From Oscillospiraceae bacterium (GTDB lineage: Bacteria > Bacillota > Clostridia > Oscillospirales > Oscillospiraceae): a DNA stretch of 23,237 nucleotides. Position numbers and translations under genes: made by a program. Positions within the stretch are counted from its first letter, which is position 1, and each line of letters begins with the position of its first letter. The notes beneath the pieces were generated by a model. That model had not been told where the DNA came from. It searched no databases and saw only the letters and a list, made by a program, of their open reading frames with translations. Shown piece after piece: positions 1 through 6,869 of this stretch. The DNA lies in NCBI GenBank assembly GCA_016296635.1, contig JAEDIZ010000026.1:1-23237 (forward strand), read 5' to 3'.

Positions 1-2
1 AC

Positions 3-557
3 ATCAACATTGCCTATGCCAACGAACTGAGCAAGGTCTGTGACCGTCTCGGCATCGATGTGTTCCAGCTCATCGAGCTGGCCAACTGCCATCCGAGAGT
101 CAACGTCCATACGCCCGGCGTCGGCGTCGGCGGCCATTGCATCGCAGTTGATCCGTGGTTTATCCACGAAAAGTTTGAGGACATCACGCCGCTCATCGCG
201 CAGGCGAGAAACATCAACGATAACAAACCTGCCTGGGTGGTCGAGCGCATCGGGCAGGATGTGAAGCCCGGCGCAAAGATCGCGGTGCTCGGCATGAGCT
301 TCAAGGCCAACATTGATGATACCCGTGAAAGTCCTTCCGTGCTGTTTGCAAGACTTCTGCAGGAGAAGGGTTATGAGGTCATCGCCTGCGAACCGTATAT
401 TAAGGGAGATGTGGCAGGCTTCCAAAACCACAGTCTTGAGGAAACCATGGCAGTGTGCGATTATGCGGTCATTACGCTGACACATCATGTGTTCAAAGAA
501 AATAAAGCACTGATCGCAACGAAGCCCTATTATGACTGCGTCGGTCTGATGCGATAA
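3..557 (+). CDS. wecC: UDP-N-acetyl-D-mannosaminuronate dehydrogenase, 3' part
   Basis: The C-terminal 184 residues of a UDP-sugar 6-dehydrogenase; the reading frame is open to the window edge, so the NAD-binding Rossmann domain and true start lie upstream. The visible part begins in the central helical dimerisation domain (INIAYANELSKVCDRLGI) and contains the catalytic-cysteine loop GVGVGGHCIAVDPWF, whose Cys forms the thioester in this family. The AVDPWF ending and the preceding HPRVNVHTPG favour the WecC type (UDP-ManNAc to UDP-ManNAcA) over UDP-glucose dehydrogenase. The C-terminal UDP-binding domain follows (AVLGMSFKANIDDTRESPS) to the stop. The product would feed an acidic amino-sugar glycan such as a capsule or secondary wall polymer (inference). 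A terminator follows immediately, so this is the last gene of its transcript. Confidence 0.9.
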   Translation: MNIAYANELSKVCDRLGIDVFQLIELANCHPRVNVHTPGVGVGGHCIAVDPWFIHEKFEDITPLIAQARNINDNKPAWVVERIGQDVKPGAKIAVLGMSFKANIDDTRESPSVLFARLLQEKGYEVIACEPYIKGDVAGFQNHSLEETMAVCDYAVITLTHHVFKENKALIATKPYYDCVGLMR

Positions 558-565
558 AAAAGAAG

Positions 566-600
566 AATCCCCATCGTCTGGGCCGATGGGGATTTCGTTT
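566..600. terminator. Bidirectional rho-independent terminator
   Basis: A perfect 11-bp stem (AATCCCCATCG, 566-576, with CGATGGGGATT, 584-594) encloses a 7-nt loop. On the plus strand it is followed by TCGTTT. On the minus strand it is followed by a T-rich run complementary to 555-565. It sits between two convergent genes (wecC and the glycerophosphodiesterase) and probably serves both. Confidence 0.85.
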
Positions 601-605
601 ACCTT

Positions 606-1442
606 TTACAGATCGGGATCGAACTTTTCAAAGATGGGGATTGCACCGAGGGCTTCGCAGGCATCCAGATCCGCTTTTGAGCGGATCGTCCAGCTGACCT
701 CCTGTGTGCCCCATAGCTTCAGGCAGGTTTGCAGGGAGGGATTCTTACTGTCGGCAAAATTGTAGGCAATGAAGTCCGGTACAGACAGGAAGTTCAGCAT
801 CAGGTTGGAAAGTGCTGCTTTCTGCCATACGGGCAGCGGCTCATCACCATGGAAGAAGTTTTCTGCCAGCTGACCGAGGCAGATGCCGGGACGAAGTTTT
901 CTGACGGCGTGCAGCACCCGCGGGTCAAAGGACTCAATGCAGAAGCTGCCGCTGTAGCGATCAAGCCGTCTGCAGACGGCTTCTGCCAGTGCGTTATGGT
1001 TGCCGTTTGCGGATTTCAGCTCAATGATCAGGGGCGTCGCATCTTCAAAAAGCGCCAGCACCTCATCAAAGGTCGGAATCTGCTCGTCTGTTTCTTCCAG
1101 ATGAAGCTGCTTCATCTGCTCCAGCGTCAGATCTTCGATCATGCCGCTTTCACCGGTGCAGCGCCTGAGATCGGAGTCATGGAACACAGCCAGCGTACCA
1201 TCTTTCAGCAGATGTACATCGAGCTCTGCACCCCAGCCGCGCTCGATGGCACGACGGAAGGCAGGCAGAGAGTTTTCCGGGATCTGCGGCTTGTCGTGAT
1301 AGCCACGGTGGGCATATCGGTATTTGCGCAGCAGCTCCAGATCCGGATGATTCCGGCTGCCGCGGATGGAAAGTGCGTACAGTCCGCAGACAGCGGCTGC
1401 CGCTGCGGTAGTGCCGAGAACGGCGCGGAAAACAGATTTCAT
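606..1442 (-). CDS. Glycerophosphodiester phosphodiesterase, membrane-anchored
   Basis: A GDPD-family TIM-barrel enzyme of 278 aa, expected to hydrolyse glycerophosphodiesters to glycerol-3-phosphate and an alcohol. The catalytic and metal-binding signature is visible: HRG at 45-47, EN at 57-58, ELD at 73-75 and HD at 88-89, followed by LIIELKS and a late SWTIR strand. Residues about 7-25 form one hydrophobic segment (VLGTTAAAAAVCGLYAL) after a short basic start, suggesting an uncleaved anchor or signal peptide with the enzyme outside the membrane. The ATG is preceded by AGGAGG at 8-nt spacing. It is the last gene of a three-gene minus-strand operon, 18 bp behind the MFS transporter. The lipid or wall substrate cannot be told from sequence. 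Confidence 0.9.
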   Translation of the reverse strand: MKSVFRAVLGTTAAAAAVCGLYALSIRGSRNHPDLELLRKYRYAHRGYHDKPQIPENSLPAFRRAIERGWGAELDVHLLKDGTLAVFHDSDLRRCTGESGMIEDLTLEQMKQLHLEETDEQIPTFDEVLALFEDATPLIIELKSANGNHNALAEAVCRRLDRYSGSFCIESFDPRVLHAVRKLRPGICLGQLAENFFHGDEPLPVWQKAALSNLMLNFLSVPDFIAYNFADSKNPSLQTCLKLWGTQEVSWTIRSKADLDACEALGAIPIFEKFDPDL

Positions 1443-1460
1443 CTATGAGGCCTCCTGCAA

Positions 1461-2795
1461 TCAGTTATCCATATCTTCATATGCATCAAGACCCTTACGC
1501 GTACCGTCTTTGGAATCGCCATGGCGGACAAAGAGCATGGTGACAAAGCTGAGTGCAACGAAAAGGGCGGCATAGGGGAACAGAATCTTGTAGCTGACGG
1601 TGCGCATGAGGGTACCCGCGATGATGGGGGTCACGACCTGCGCGGCCATGGATGCGGTGTAGTAGTAACCGGTGAATTTGCCGATATCCGAGCCCTTGCA
1701 CATCTCAACGACCATGGGCAGAGAATTGACATTGATGGCAGCCCAGGCAAGACCGACAAGCGCAAAGACCACAAACATGATGACGTTGATGGAAGAGAAG
1801 GTAGTGGTCAGCACATAGCCGAGCGCGAAGCAGACTGCCAGCAGAATGACGCCTGCCTGAATGGTGCGCTTTCTGCCGATCTTCGCTGCCAGCATACCGA
1901 TGGGAATATAGGAAACGATGGCGCCTGCGGTGGCAACGAGAAGGCAGGTAGACGCGCCGCCGAGACCCTGACCCATGACGGTGTCCACATAGGTGGTGAA
2001 CCAGGTGGTCACGCCGTTGTAGCCGATGAACCACAGCGCGATGGAGGCCAGCAGGAAGCCGAGACTCTTTTTGACGGGTGCGGGCAGAATTTCCTTGCCG
2101 CTGCCATCATCCTGCGCCAGATTCCATTCCGGATGCTCCGCTTCCAGCGCCTTGTTTTCTGCGGTGAGCTTCGGCTCTTTGACAAAGAGGAAGAGAAGTC
2201 CGACAGCAACGAACATGATGGCGGAGACCACGATGAACAGAGGCTGATAGTTGACATGAGCCAGCCCCTCCACCTTAGAATTGGGATAGAGAACGGCGGC
2301 AACGCCGAGATAGATGATGCCGCCCACGGCGCCCATCAGATTGATGATGGCATTGGCGCGGGAGCGCAGAGGCTTGGGCGTGACATCGGGCATAAGAGCG
2401 ACCGCCGGGGAGCGGTATGTACCCATAGCAATGAGCAGAAGACCGAGTACAATGACAAAGGAAACGGTTTTCAGCGTGCCGGGTTCGGCGGCATAGCCGT
2501 TATCCAGAATCGGCAGAATGTTCATCAGAATGACAGCGCAGCCGGTGCCGAAAAGGATAAAGGGCATGCGCTTGCCGATTTTTGTATTTGCTTTGTCGGA
2601 GATCGTGCCGAAAAGCGGCAGCAGGAAGAGCGCAAGAATGTTGTCCGCTGCCATGATAGCACCGGAGAAGGTTTCATTCATGTGGAAGGTCTTCGTCAGA
2701 ATCAGAGGTACGATGTTGTCGTACATCTGCCAGAAGGCGCAGATGGACAAAAATGCAAGGCCTACAAGGAAGGTGCGTTTGTTATTCAGTTTCAT
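1461..2795 (-). CDS. MFS transporter
   Basis: A 444-aa polytopic membrane protein with about twelve hydrophobic segments and a soluble central loop (about residues 208-243, charged, with EAEHPEWNLAQDDGSGKE), typical of major facilitator superfamily permeases. The loop 2-3 motif appears as GTISDKANTKIGKRMPFI, a variant of the MFS motif GxxxDrxGrR, repeated in the second half as GMLAAKIGRKRT. The overall look (N-terminal FLSICAFWQMYDNIVPLIL, then the GKRMPF loop) resembles sugar-type MFS/GPH permeases, but the substrate is not identifiable. Its ATG overlaps the stop of the upstream HAD phosphatase (ATGA, 4 bp), indicating translational coupling. A GGAG ribosome binding site precedes it. Glycerophosphodiester, polyol or sugar transport would fit the neighbours, but that is inference. 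Confidence 0.88.
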   Translation of the reverse strand: MKLNNKRTFLVGLAFLSICAFWQMYDNIVPLILTKTFHMNETFSGAIMAADNILALFLLPLFGTISDKANTKIGKRMPFILFGTGCAVILMNILPILDNGYAAEPGTLKTVSFVIVLGLLLIAMGTYRSPAVALMPDVTPKPLRSRANAIINLMGAVGGIIYLGVAAVLYPNSKVEGLAHVNYQPLFIVVSAIMFVAVGLLFLFVKEPKLTAENKALEAEHPEWNLAQDDGSGKEILPAPVKKSLGFLLASIALWFIGYNGVTTWFTTYVDTVMGQGLGGASTCLLVATAGAIVSYIPIGMLAAKIGRKRTIQAGVILLAVCFALGYVLTTTFSSINVIMFVVFALVGLAWAAINVNSLPMVVEMCKGSDIGKFTGYYYTASMAAQVVTPIIAGTLMRTVSYKILFPYAALFVALSFVTMLFVRHGDSKDGTRKGLDAYEDMDN

Positions 2796-3595
2796 TGCGG
2801 ATACTCCTTCATCAGTTCATTGAGGACTTCGCGGATGTTGGGCAGGATATAAGTCGGCTCGACGTGATATTTTTCGATGTCGCTCATCACGCCTTCGCCG
2901 GACAGCACAAAGATGGTGTCGATGCCTGCATTCACGCCGCAGGCGATATCGGTGTAAAGCCGGTCGCCCATCAGGCAGGTCTGCGATTTTTCGTAGCCGA
3001 ATTTTTCCATGGCAGTCAGCGCCATTTCCGGCTGGGGTTTGCCGATGATTTTCGGCCGTCTGCCGGTGGCAGTAAAGAGCATCTCAATGACGCTGCCGCA
3101 GTCCGGTGCGCTGCCGTACCAGGTGGGGCAGACCATGTCGGGGTGGGTTGCAACATAGTCGCAGCCGCGGTTCAGAAGAATGCAGCAATTTTCCAGCTTT
3201 TCATAGTTCAGCTCTGTGTCATAACCAAGCAGAACCACATTGATCTCATCACAGAGGGAATCTGCGATGCGCAGGCCTGCATCGCGAAGCTGGCCTTTCA
3301 GAGATTCGGTGCCGCAGACATAATAAAGAGCGTCGTCATAGGTCATTTTAAGATAGCGGATCGTGGCGTCAGCGGAGGTCAGAAAATCCTCTGGGTGCGC
3401 TTCAATGCCGAAACGGGCGAGTTTTGCGATATAGGCATCGGTGCCGCGGGAGGAATTGTTGGTCAGAAACAGATACCGGCCGCCGATCTTTTTTACGTAG
3501 TTCAGAAAATCAACGGTGCCGTCAAAGAGCGTTTCACTCAGATAAATGGTGCCGTCCATGTCCAAAAGGAACAGCCGCTTTTCTGCGAGGGACAA
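2792..3595 (-). CDS. HAD-IIA (NagD/AraL-type) phosphatase
   Basis: A 267-aa HAD-superfamily hydrolase of subfamily IIA. Motif I is LDMDGT, with nucleophile D12 and acid/base D14. Motif II is TNNSSR (T45). K186 lies in GKPQPEM, and motif III/IV is MGDRLYTDI (D211, D216). The C2-type cap lies between motifs II and III. Relatives dephosphorylate small sugar or glycerol phosphates, nucleotides or p-nitrophenyl phosphate; the true substrate is unknown. The best start is a TTG at 3593-3595, with GGAAG nine bases upstream; no in-frame ATG precedes motif I. It is the first gene of the operon with the MFS transporter (4-bp overlap) and the glycerophosphodiesterase, which suggests phosphate removal from a transported or salvaged polyol phosphate. 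Confidence 0.9.
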   Translation of the reverse strand: MSLAEKRLFLLDMDGTIYLSETLFDGTVDFLNYVKKIGGRYLFLTNNSSRGTDAYIAKLARFGIEAHPEDFLTSADATIRYLKMTYDDALYYVCGTESLKGQLRDAGLRIADSLCDEINVVLLGYDTELNYEKLENCCILLNRGCDYVATHPDMVCPTWYGSAPDCGSVIEMLFTATGRRPKIIGKPQPEMALTAMEKFGYEKSQTCLMGDRLYTDIACGVNAGIDTIFVLSGEGVMSDIEKYHVEPTYILPNIREVLNELMKEYPQ

Positions 3596-3625
3596 GATCA
3601 GTCACTTCCAATTTCAGATAAATAC

Positions 3626-3654
3626 ATTATACAGCACACTTCCTTGTTTTGCAT
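3626..3654 (-). promoter_or_regulatory. Putative sigma-A promoter of HAD-MFS-GDPD operon
   Basis: On the minus strand a perfect TATAAT -10 (3626-3631) lies about 30 bp before the TTG start. The best -35 at 17-bp spacing is weak (ATGCAA, 3649-3654). It is assigned mainly from the -10 match and position. Confidence 0.5.
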
Positions 3655-3678
3655 TCTTTTTTTCTGAAAAACGCATTT

Positions 3679-3707
3679 TTGACTTTTGAAATGAAATTGC
3701 TTAAAAT
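3679..3707 (+). promoter_or_regulatory. Sigma-A promoter of mutY
   Basis: TTGACT (3679-3684), 17-bp spacer, TAAAAT (3702-3707). This is close to the consensus and 24 bp upstream of the mutY ATG, and it is divergent from the HAD operon promoter in the same 136-bp gap. Confidence 0.75.
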
Positions 3708-3731
3708 AAACAAAAAGAAAGGGGTGTGCAG

Positions 3732-4772
3732 ATGGAAAAGCTGTCTGATAAGCTGCCGGAGCTTTTGATCGACTGGTATCGCAATGGCCACCGCGATCTG
3801 CCGTGGCGCCGGGATCGGAAGCCTTATCACGTGTGGCTGTCGGAAATCATGCTGCAGCAGACCCGGGTGGAGGCCGTGAAGAGCTATTACGAGCGGTTCC
3901 TTCGGGAACTGCCGACGGTTGAATCGCTGGCTGATTGCGACCCGGACAGACTGGCGAAGCTCTGGGAGGGGCTCGGCTACTACTCCCGGATGCGAAATCT
4001 GCAGAAAGCCGCAAAGAAAATCATGCAGGAGCATGGCGGCACTTTCCCGTCGGCGTTCGACGAAATCCGCGCCCTGCCCGGCATCGGAGATTACACGGCG
4101 GGAGCAATCGGCTCCATCTGCTTTGAAATGCCGACACCTGCGGTGGATGGCAATGTGCTGCGGGTCATTTCCCGGGTCATGGAAGATGCGGAACCCGTTA
4201 CAAAACAGACAGTCAGGAAGGAATACACGGACAGACTGGCGGAGGTTTATCCCGAAGGCAGCTGCGGCGATTTTACGCAGGCGCTGATGGAGCTTGGCGC
4301 GACGGTCTGCGTGCCGAACGGCGCACCGATGTGCGAGATGTGTCCGCTGCAGGCTCTGTGCGGCGCGGCAAAGAGCGGCACACAACTGCAATATCCGGTC
4401 AAGGAAGAAAAGAAACCCCGCCGAAAAGAGGAAAAGACGGTATTCTTTCTGCGGGCGGAAACCCTATGCGCGGTGAAGAAACGGCCGGAAAAGGGACTTC
4501 TTGCGGGACTGTGGGAACTTCCGAATGTGGAAGGGACGCTGGAAGCGCAGCAGGCGCTGGAACGCGTGGAGCAATGGGGCATTGAGCCTGCCGAGCTGCT
4601 GAAAACAGCGGAAAAGACGCATATCTTTACCCATGTTGAATGGAAGATGCAATGCTATTATGTAAACTGCAAAGCACCTGCCGGGGACTTTGCGTGGGTC
4701 GATCAGGCCCGATTTGAGCAGGATATCGCCCTGCCGACAGCGTTCCGAATGTTTTGGGAAGAACTGAAATAA
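3732..4772 (+). CDS. mutY: A/G-specific adenine DNA glycosylase
   Basis: MutY removes adenine mispaired with 8-oxoguanine or guanine in base excision repair. The 346-aa protein has the full family layout. The catalytic Glu is E38 in SEIMLQQTRVE. The helix-hairpin-helix is LPGIGDYTAGA (115-125), with Asp D139 in AVDGNVLRV. The [4Fe-4S] cluster loop has C193, C201, C204 and C210. The first Cys interval is seven residues (C-x7-C-x2-C-x5-C) rather than the six of E. coli, which I believe is tolerated in Clostridia. The C-terminal NUDIX-like 8-oxoG-recognition domain (about 230-346) includes THIFTHVEWKM. The ATG at 3732 is preferred over an in-frame GTG at 3726 because GAAAGGGG lies 7 bases before the ATG and would be too close to the GTG. 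It is monocistronic: own promoter, then a terminator. Confidence 0.95.
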   Translation: MEKLSDKLPELLIDWYRNGHRDLPWRRDRKPYHVWLSEIMLQQTRVEAVKSYYERFLRELPTVESLADCDPDRLAKLWEGLGYYSRMRNLQKAAKKIMQEHGGTFPSAFDEIRALPGIGDYTAGAIGSICFEMPTPAVDGNVLRVISRVMEDAEPVTKQTVRKEYTDRLAEVYPEGSCGDFTQALMELGATVCVPNGAPMCEMCPLQALCGAAKSGTQLQYPVKEEKKPRRKEEKTVFFLRAETLCAVKKRPEKGLLAGLWELPNVEGTLEAQQALERVEQWGIEPAELLKTAEKTHIFTHVEWKMQCYYVNCKAPAGDFAWVDQARFEQDIALPTAFRMFWEELK

Positions 4773-4774
4773 AG

Positions 4775-4815
4775 AATGCAGAGTACGATTGTATCGAATC
4801 GTACCCTGCATTTTT
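4775..4815. terminator. Bidirectional terminator between mutY and small gene
   Basis: A 16-bp stem (4775-4790 with 4797-4812) has one A/C mismatch that becomes a G-U pair in the minus-strand RNA, and a 6-nt loop. It is followed by a T run (4811-4815). The convergent minus-strand gene ends at 4814, so the hairpin sits exactly between the two stops. Confidence 0.85.
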
Positions 4816-4996
4816 AATTCTTTTGCAGTTTTCGTGATAAAAGATTCATATTGTGCTGCAGCCATTTTTCTTGCAAACGCAATTCATCTTCTTCAGAAAG
4901 ATTCCAGCGAAGTCCGGCGTAATCACAGCAATAGCAGTCGCCGTCTTGACAATTTGAACACTCTTCAGGCAGGGAATCGGCCTCTAGCCATTCCAC
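4814..4996 (-). CDS. Small cysteine-rich protein, unknown function
   Basis: A 60-aa acidic protein starting at a GTG, with AAGGAAG nine bases upstream. The N-terminal half holds five cysteines in 12 residues (C13, C16, C21, C23, C24: EECSNCQDGDCYCCDYAG), suggesting a metal site. The C-terminal half is a charged amphipathic helix (LSEEDELRLQEKWLQHNMNLL). I recall similar short Cys-rich proteins in clostridial genomes, annotated as hypothetical, but know no function. Reality is supported by a strong promoter (TTGAAT, 17 bp, TATAAT), a ribosome binding site and a terminator at its stop. It is divergent from a Cro/CI-type regulator, whose candidate operator overlaps this gene's -35, so regulation by that neighbour is a reasonable inference. 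Confidence 0.72.
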   Translation of the reverse strand: MEWLEADSLPEECSNCQDGDCYCCDYAGLRWNLSEEDELRLQEKWLQHNMNLLSRKLQKN

Positions 4997-5029
4997 AGAA
5001 ACACACTTCCTTGTCTTAATTCTAATTAT

Positions 5030-5058
5030 ATTATAGACAAATATTTGAGTATATTCAA
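5030..5058 (-). promoter_or_regulatory. Sigma-A promoter of the Cys-rich small gene
   Basis: On the minus strand: TTGAAT (5053-5058), exactly 17-bp spacer, perfect TATAAT (5030-5035), about 34 bp before the GTG start. The -35 overlaps the left arm of the 5046-5091 inverted repeat. Confidence 0.8.
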
Positions 5059-5091
5059 GAACATTTTGTTTGAAGATAATAAATATACTCA
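5046..5091. promoter_or_regulatory. Inverted repeat, candidate operator of the divergent pair
   Basis: A perfect 10-bp inverted repeat (TGAGTATATT at 5046-5055, AATATACTCA at 5082-5091) is separated by 26 bp. A second, smaller pair sits inside it (TTCAA 5054-5058, TTGAA 5070-5074). It lies in the only shared regulatory gap of the two small genes and covers the -35 of the minus-strand promoter, as expected for a repressor site. Binding by the adjacent regulator is inference. Confidence 0.45.
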
Positions 5092-5112
5092 GAAATAAAG
5101 GTGGTGTGTGGA

Positions 5113-5316
5113 ATGATCTGTTATGACCCTCTTTGGAAAACCATGGAGAGCAAAAACATCACGACATACACCCTGATCTACAAGCTGGGCTTCAGTCCGC
5201 AGAAGATTCAAAACCTCAAGCACAACAAATCTATTACCATCTATACTTTAGAAAAGCTGTGCAGAGTGCTGCGATGTACGCCCAATGATGTTTTGAAGTT
5301 CACAGATGAAAAATAA
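5113..5316 (+). CDS. Small Cro/CI (XRE) family transcriptional regulator
   Basis: A 67-aa single-domain helix-turn-helix protein. The sequence YDPLWKTMESKNITTYTLIYKLGFSPQ, then the recognition helix region IQNLKHNKSITIYTLEKLCRVLRCTPNDVLKF, matches the compact HTH_26/YozG-like Cro/CI fold with almost nothing outside it. ATG 5113 is preferred over in-frame GTGs at 5101 and 5104, because AAAGGTGG (5097-5104) gives normal spacing only to the ATG. It is transcribed away from the Cys-rich gene across a gap containing a 10-bp inverted repeat, so autoregulation and control of the neighbour are likely (inference). It ends at a strong hairpin terminator. There is no partner toxin-like gene in the usual position. 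Confidence 0.85.
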   Translation: MICYDPLWKTMESKNITTYTLIYKLGFSPQKIQNLKHNKSITIYTLEKLCRVLRCTPNDVLKFTDEK

Positions 5317-5319
5317 AAG

Positions 5320-5375
5320 TGCCATTCCAATGTCGATTCCTGTGAATCGGCTTGGAATGGCATTTTCTGTTTTTT
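5320..5375. terminator. Terminator after the XRE gene, usable from both sides
   Basis: An 11-bp perfect stem TGCCATTCCAA (5320-5330) pairs with TTGGAATGGCA (5352-5362), extended by an inner 6-bp stem CGATTC/GAATCG across a small internal loop. It is followed by TTTT and a second T run (5370-5375). On the minus strand the same stem is followed by CTTTTATTTTT, so it could also end the transcript coming from the acetate-kinase-like gene. Confidence 0.85.
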
Positions 5376-5612
5376 GCTGTAGCCGTCAACAGCTGCAACC
5401 GTTGGTTTGTCATGCCTCCGGCGGCTCGACTCGCGGCGTTGCTGCTTGCTCACCGCGGACAACTACGAAAATGCAGGTTGTAGGGCGCGGGCTCGCCCGC
5501 GCCGTTTCTTTGATCGCAACTTTCTGCAGGTATGCGGCGCGTCCGGGCGGCCAATGGCCGCCCCTACTATGTTTCGTTTTAGGCTTGAGATACTAGGGTA
5601 CGCTATCGCACT
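5376..5612. repeat. Gene-free region with two GC-rich hairpins, REP-like element
   Basis: No credible coding frame is seen in these 237 bp between two convergent genes. It holds two perfect short palindromes. The first is a 9-bp stem with a 2-nt loop at 5484-5503 (GGCGCGGGC/GCCCGCGCC). The second is a 9-bp stem with a 1-nt loop at 5545-5563 (GGGCGGCCA/TGGCCGCCC). The outer flanks are themselves inverted (GTAGGG 5480-5485, CCCTAC 5562-5567), giving an about 88-bp unit. This is the architecture of dispersed REP/BIME-like intergenic repeats, and similar GTAGGG...CCCTAC hairpins recur between genes in gut Clostridia as far as I remember. Neither hairpin has a T run, so they are not ordinary terminators. 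The left part (5400-5470) is also GC-rich but without clear symmetry. Confidence 0.55.
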
Positions 5613-6803
5613 CTACACTGAACCTGCAAGCAGTCCTGCGGCTTTTCTTGCCACGATGATTTCCTCATCCGTTTCCAGAACGAAGATGCGGACTTTGGAT
5701 TCCGGCATGGAAATGTCAAGACCAGACACGGCGTGACGGTTGCGTTCGCCGTCCAGCTTTACGCCCAAAAACTCAAGACCGGCAAGGCTTAGGGCGCGGA
5801 CGGTGGGGCTGTGCAGACCGATACCGCCGCCGAAGGTGATGACATCAAGACCGCCCATGGCGGCTGCGTAGGCGCCGATATATTTCTTAATGCTGTAACA
5901 GTAGGAGAGAATCGCGTTTTCGGCATCCTCATTGCCCTGCTCTGCAGCCAGCTCCACATCCCGCAGATCGCTGCCTGCACCGTTTGACATACCGTAGAAG
6001 CCGCTTTCTTTTTGCAGCATGTGCTTGATTTCCGGCAGCGTCATGCCGCATTCCTCGGCAAGGTAGAAGATGATGTAGGGATCGATGTCGCCGCAGCGGT
6101 TGTTATGCATAATACCGCATTGCAGAGAGATGCCCATGGAGGTGTCGATGGATTTCCCGTTCTGCACGGCGCAGAGACTGCCGCTGCCGCCTAAGTGGCA
6201 GGAAACAAGCTTCAGATCTTCACGCTCAAGGGCATCGGCTGCCCAGGTGGACATGAACTCATGGGAAGCGCCGTGGAAGCCGTAACGGCGGATGGCGTGT
6301 TTTCTGGAAAGCTCTGCCGGGATGGGGTATAGGTAGGCCTCCGGGGGCATGGTCTGATGGAAGGCGGTTTCAAAGGAGCCGATGAGCGGCGTATCCGGCA
6401 GAAGCGCACGGAACTGGCGGATGGCGGCAATATAGGGAGGGTTGTGGGCAGGTGCCACGGCATTGAAATCAGACATTTTTTGCAGGACATCTTCCGTCAG
6501 ATACTGTACACCGGAAATGCCCTTGGCATGAACGACCTTGAAGCCGACGCAGGAAAGCTCGGAAAGATCGGAAAGAACAGTGGACGTTAGCTGCTGCAGC
6601 ATCCGCTCGATGGCCTCACGGTGCGTGGGAAATTCGGCTTCTTCACGGACAGACTGTCCGGTCGCGTGCGTTTTTGCATAGAAGCTGCCGAGCTTCTGCC
6701 CGACGCGCTCCACGCCGCCGGAGGCGGTGACGCGCTCGGAGGGGAAGTCGAAGAGCTTATATTTAAGAGAGGTACTGCCGACATTGCAGATCAGAATGTT
6801 CAT
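5613..6803 (-). CDS. Divergent acetate kinase family protein
   Basis: A 396-aa ASKHA-fold kinase of the acetate/propionate/butyrate kinase family, full length for AckA. Recognisable blocks are N7 in ICNVGSTSLKYKLFD, SFETAFHQTMP, RRYGFHGASHEFM (H177), SIDTSMG, RCGDIDP (R236) and TFGGGIGLHS near the C-terminus. Several normally invariant positions differ from the well-studied Methanosarcina enzyme: the Arg of the VVHGG block is K89 (FKVVHAKG), the Asp of FDTAFHQ is E145, HLGNG is HLGGSGS, and MGTRSGD is HNNRCGD. It may therefore be a paralogue with altered substrate or weak activity rather than the main AckA; no pta is nearby. It has its own extended -10 promoter and an AAAGGA ribosome binding site nine bases before the ATG. 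Confidence 0.85.
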   Translation of the reverse strand: MNILICNVGSTSLKYKLFDFPSERVTASGGVERVGQKLGSFYAKTHATGQSVREEAEFPTHREAIERMLQQLTSTVLSDLSELSCVGFKVVHAKGISGVQYLTEDVLQKMSDFNAVAPAHNPPYIAAIRQFRALLPDTPLIGSFETAFHQTMPPEAYLYPIPAELSRKHAIRRYGFHGASHEFMSTWAADALEREDLKLVSCHLGGSGSLCAVQNGKSIDTSMGISLQCGIMHNNRCGDIDPYIIFYLAEECGMTLPEIKHMLQKESGFYGMSNGAGSDLRDVELAAEQGNEDAENAILSYCYSIKKYIGAYAAAMGGLDVITFGGGIGLHSPTVRALSLAGLEFLGVKLDGERNRHAVSGLDISMPESKVRIFVLETDEEIIVARKAAGLLAGSV

Positions 6804-6838
6804 TTTTGTGCATCCTTTCAGGTCATAGCTTTTGCATC

Positions 6839-6867
6839 ATTGTAACAGGATTGTGCGGAAGTTGCAA
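6839..6867 (-). promoter_or_regulatory. Sigma-A promoter of acetate-kinase-like gene
   Basis: On the minus strand: TTGCAA (6862-6867), 17-bp spacer, TACAAT (6839-6844) with an extended TG one base before it. It is 35 bp upstream of the ATG and directly abuts the stop of the upstream gene. No terminator is visible between the two genes, so read-through is also possible. Confidence 0.7.
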
Positions 6868-6869
6868 CC

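Noticed and set aside
1521..2852. A 443-codon plus-strand frame opposite the MFS transporter gene
   Set aside because: The translation is His/Asp/Gln/Gly-rich and highly polar, the typical shadow of a hydrophobic membrane protein read in reverse.
5113..5316. The small XRE regulator as the antitoxin of a toxin-antitoxin module
   Set aside because: The partner is divergent, separated by its own promoter, Cys-rich and acidic, and has no toxin-like motif; both transcripts end at their own terminators.
5306..5736. Plus-strand frames of 96 and 109 codons across the hairpin region
   Set aside because: They are composed of palindromic repeat DNA and antisense of the kinase gene, start without a ribosome binding site, and give Arg/Ala/Cys-rich sequence with no domain.
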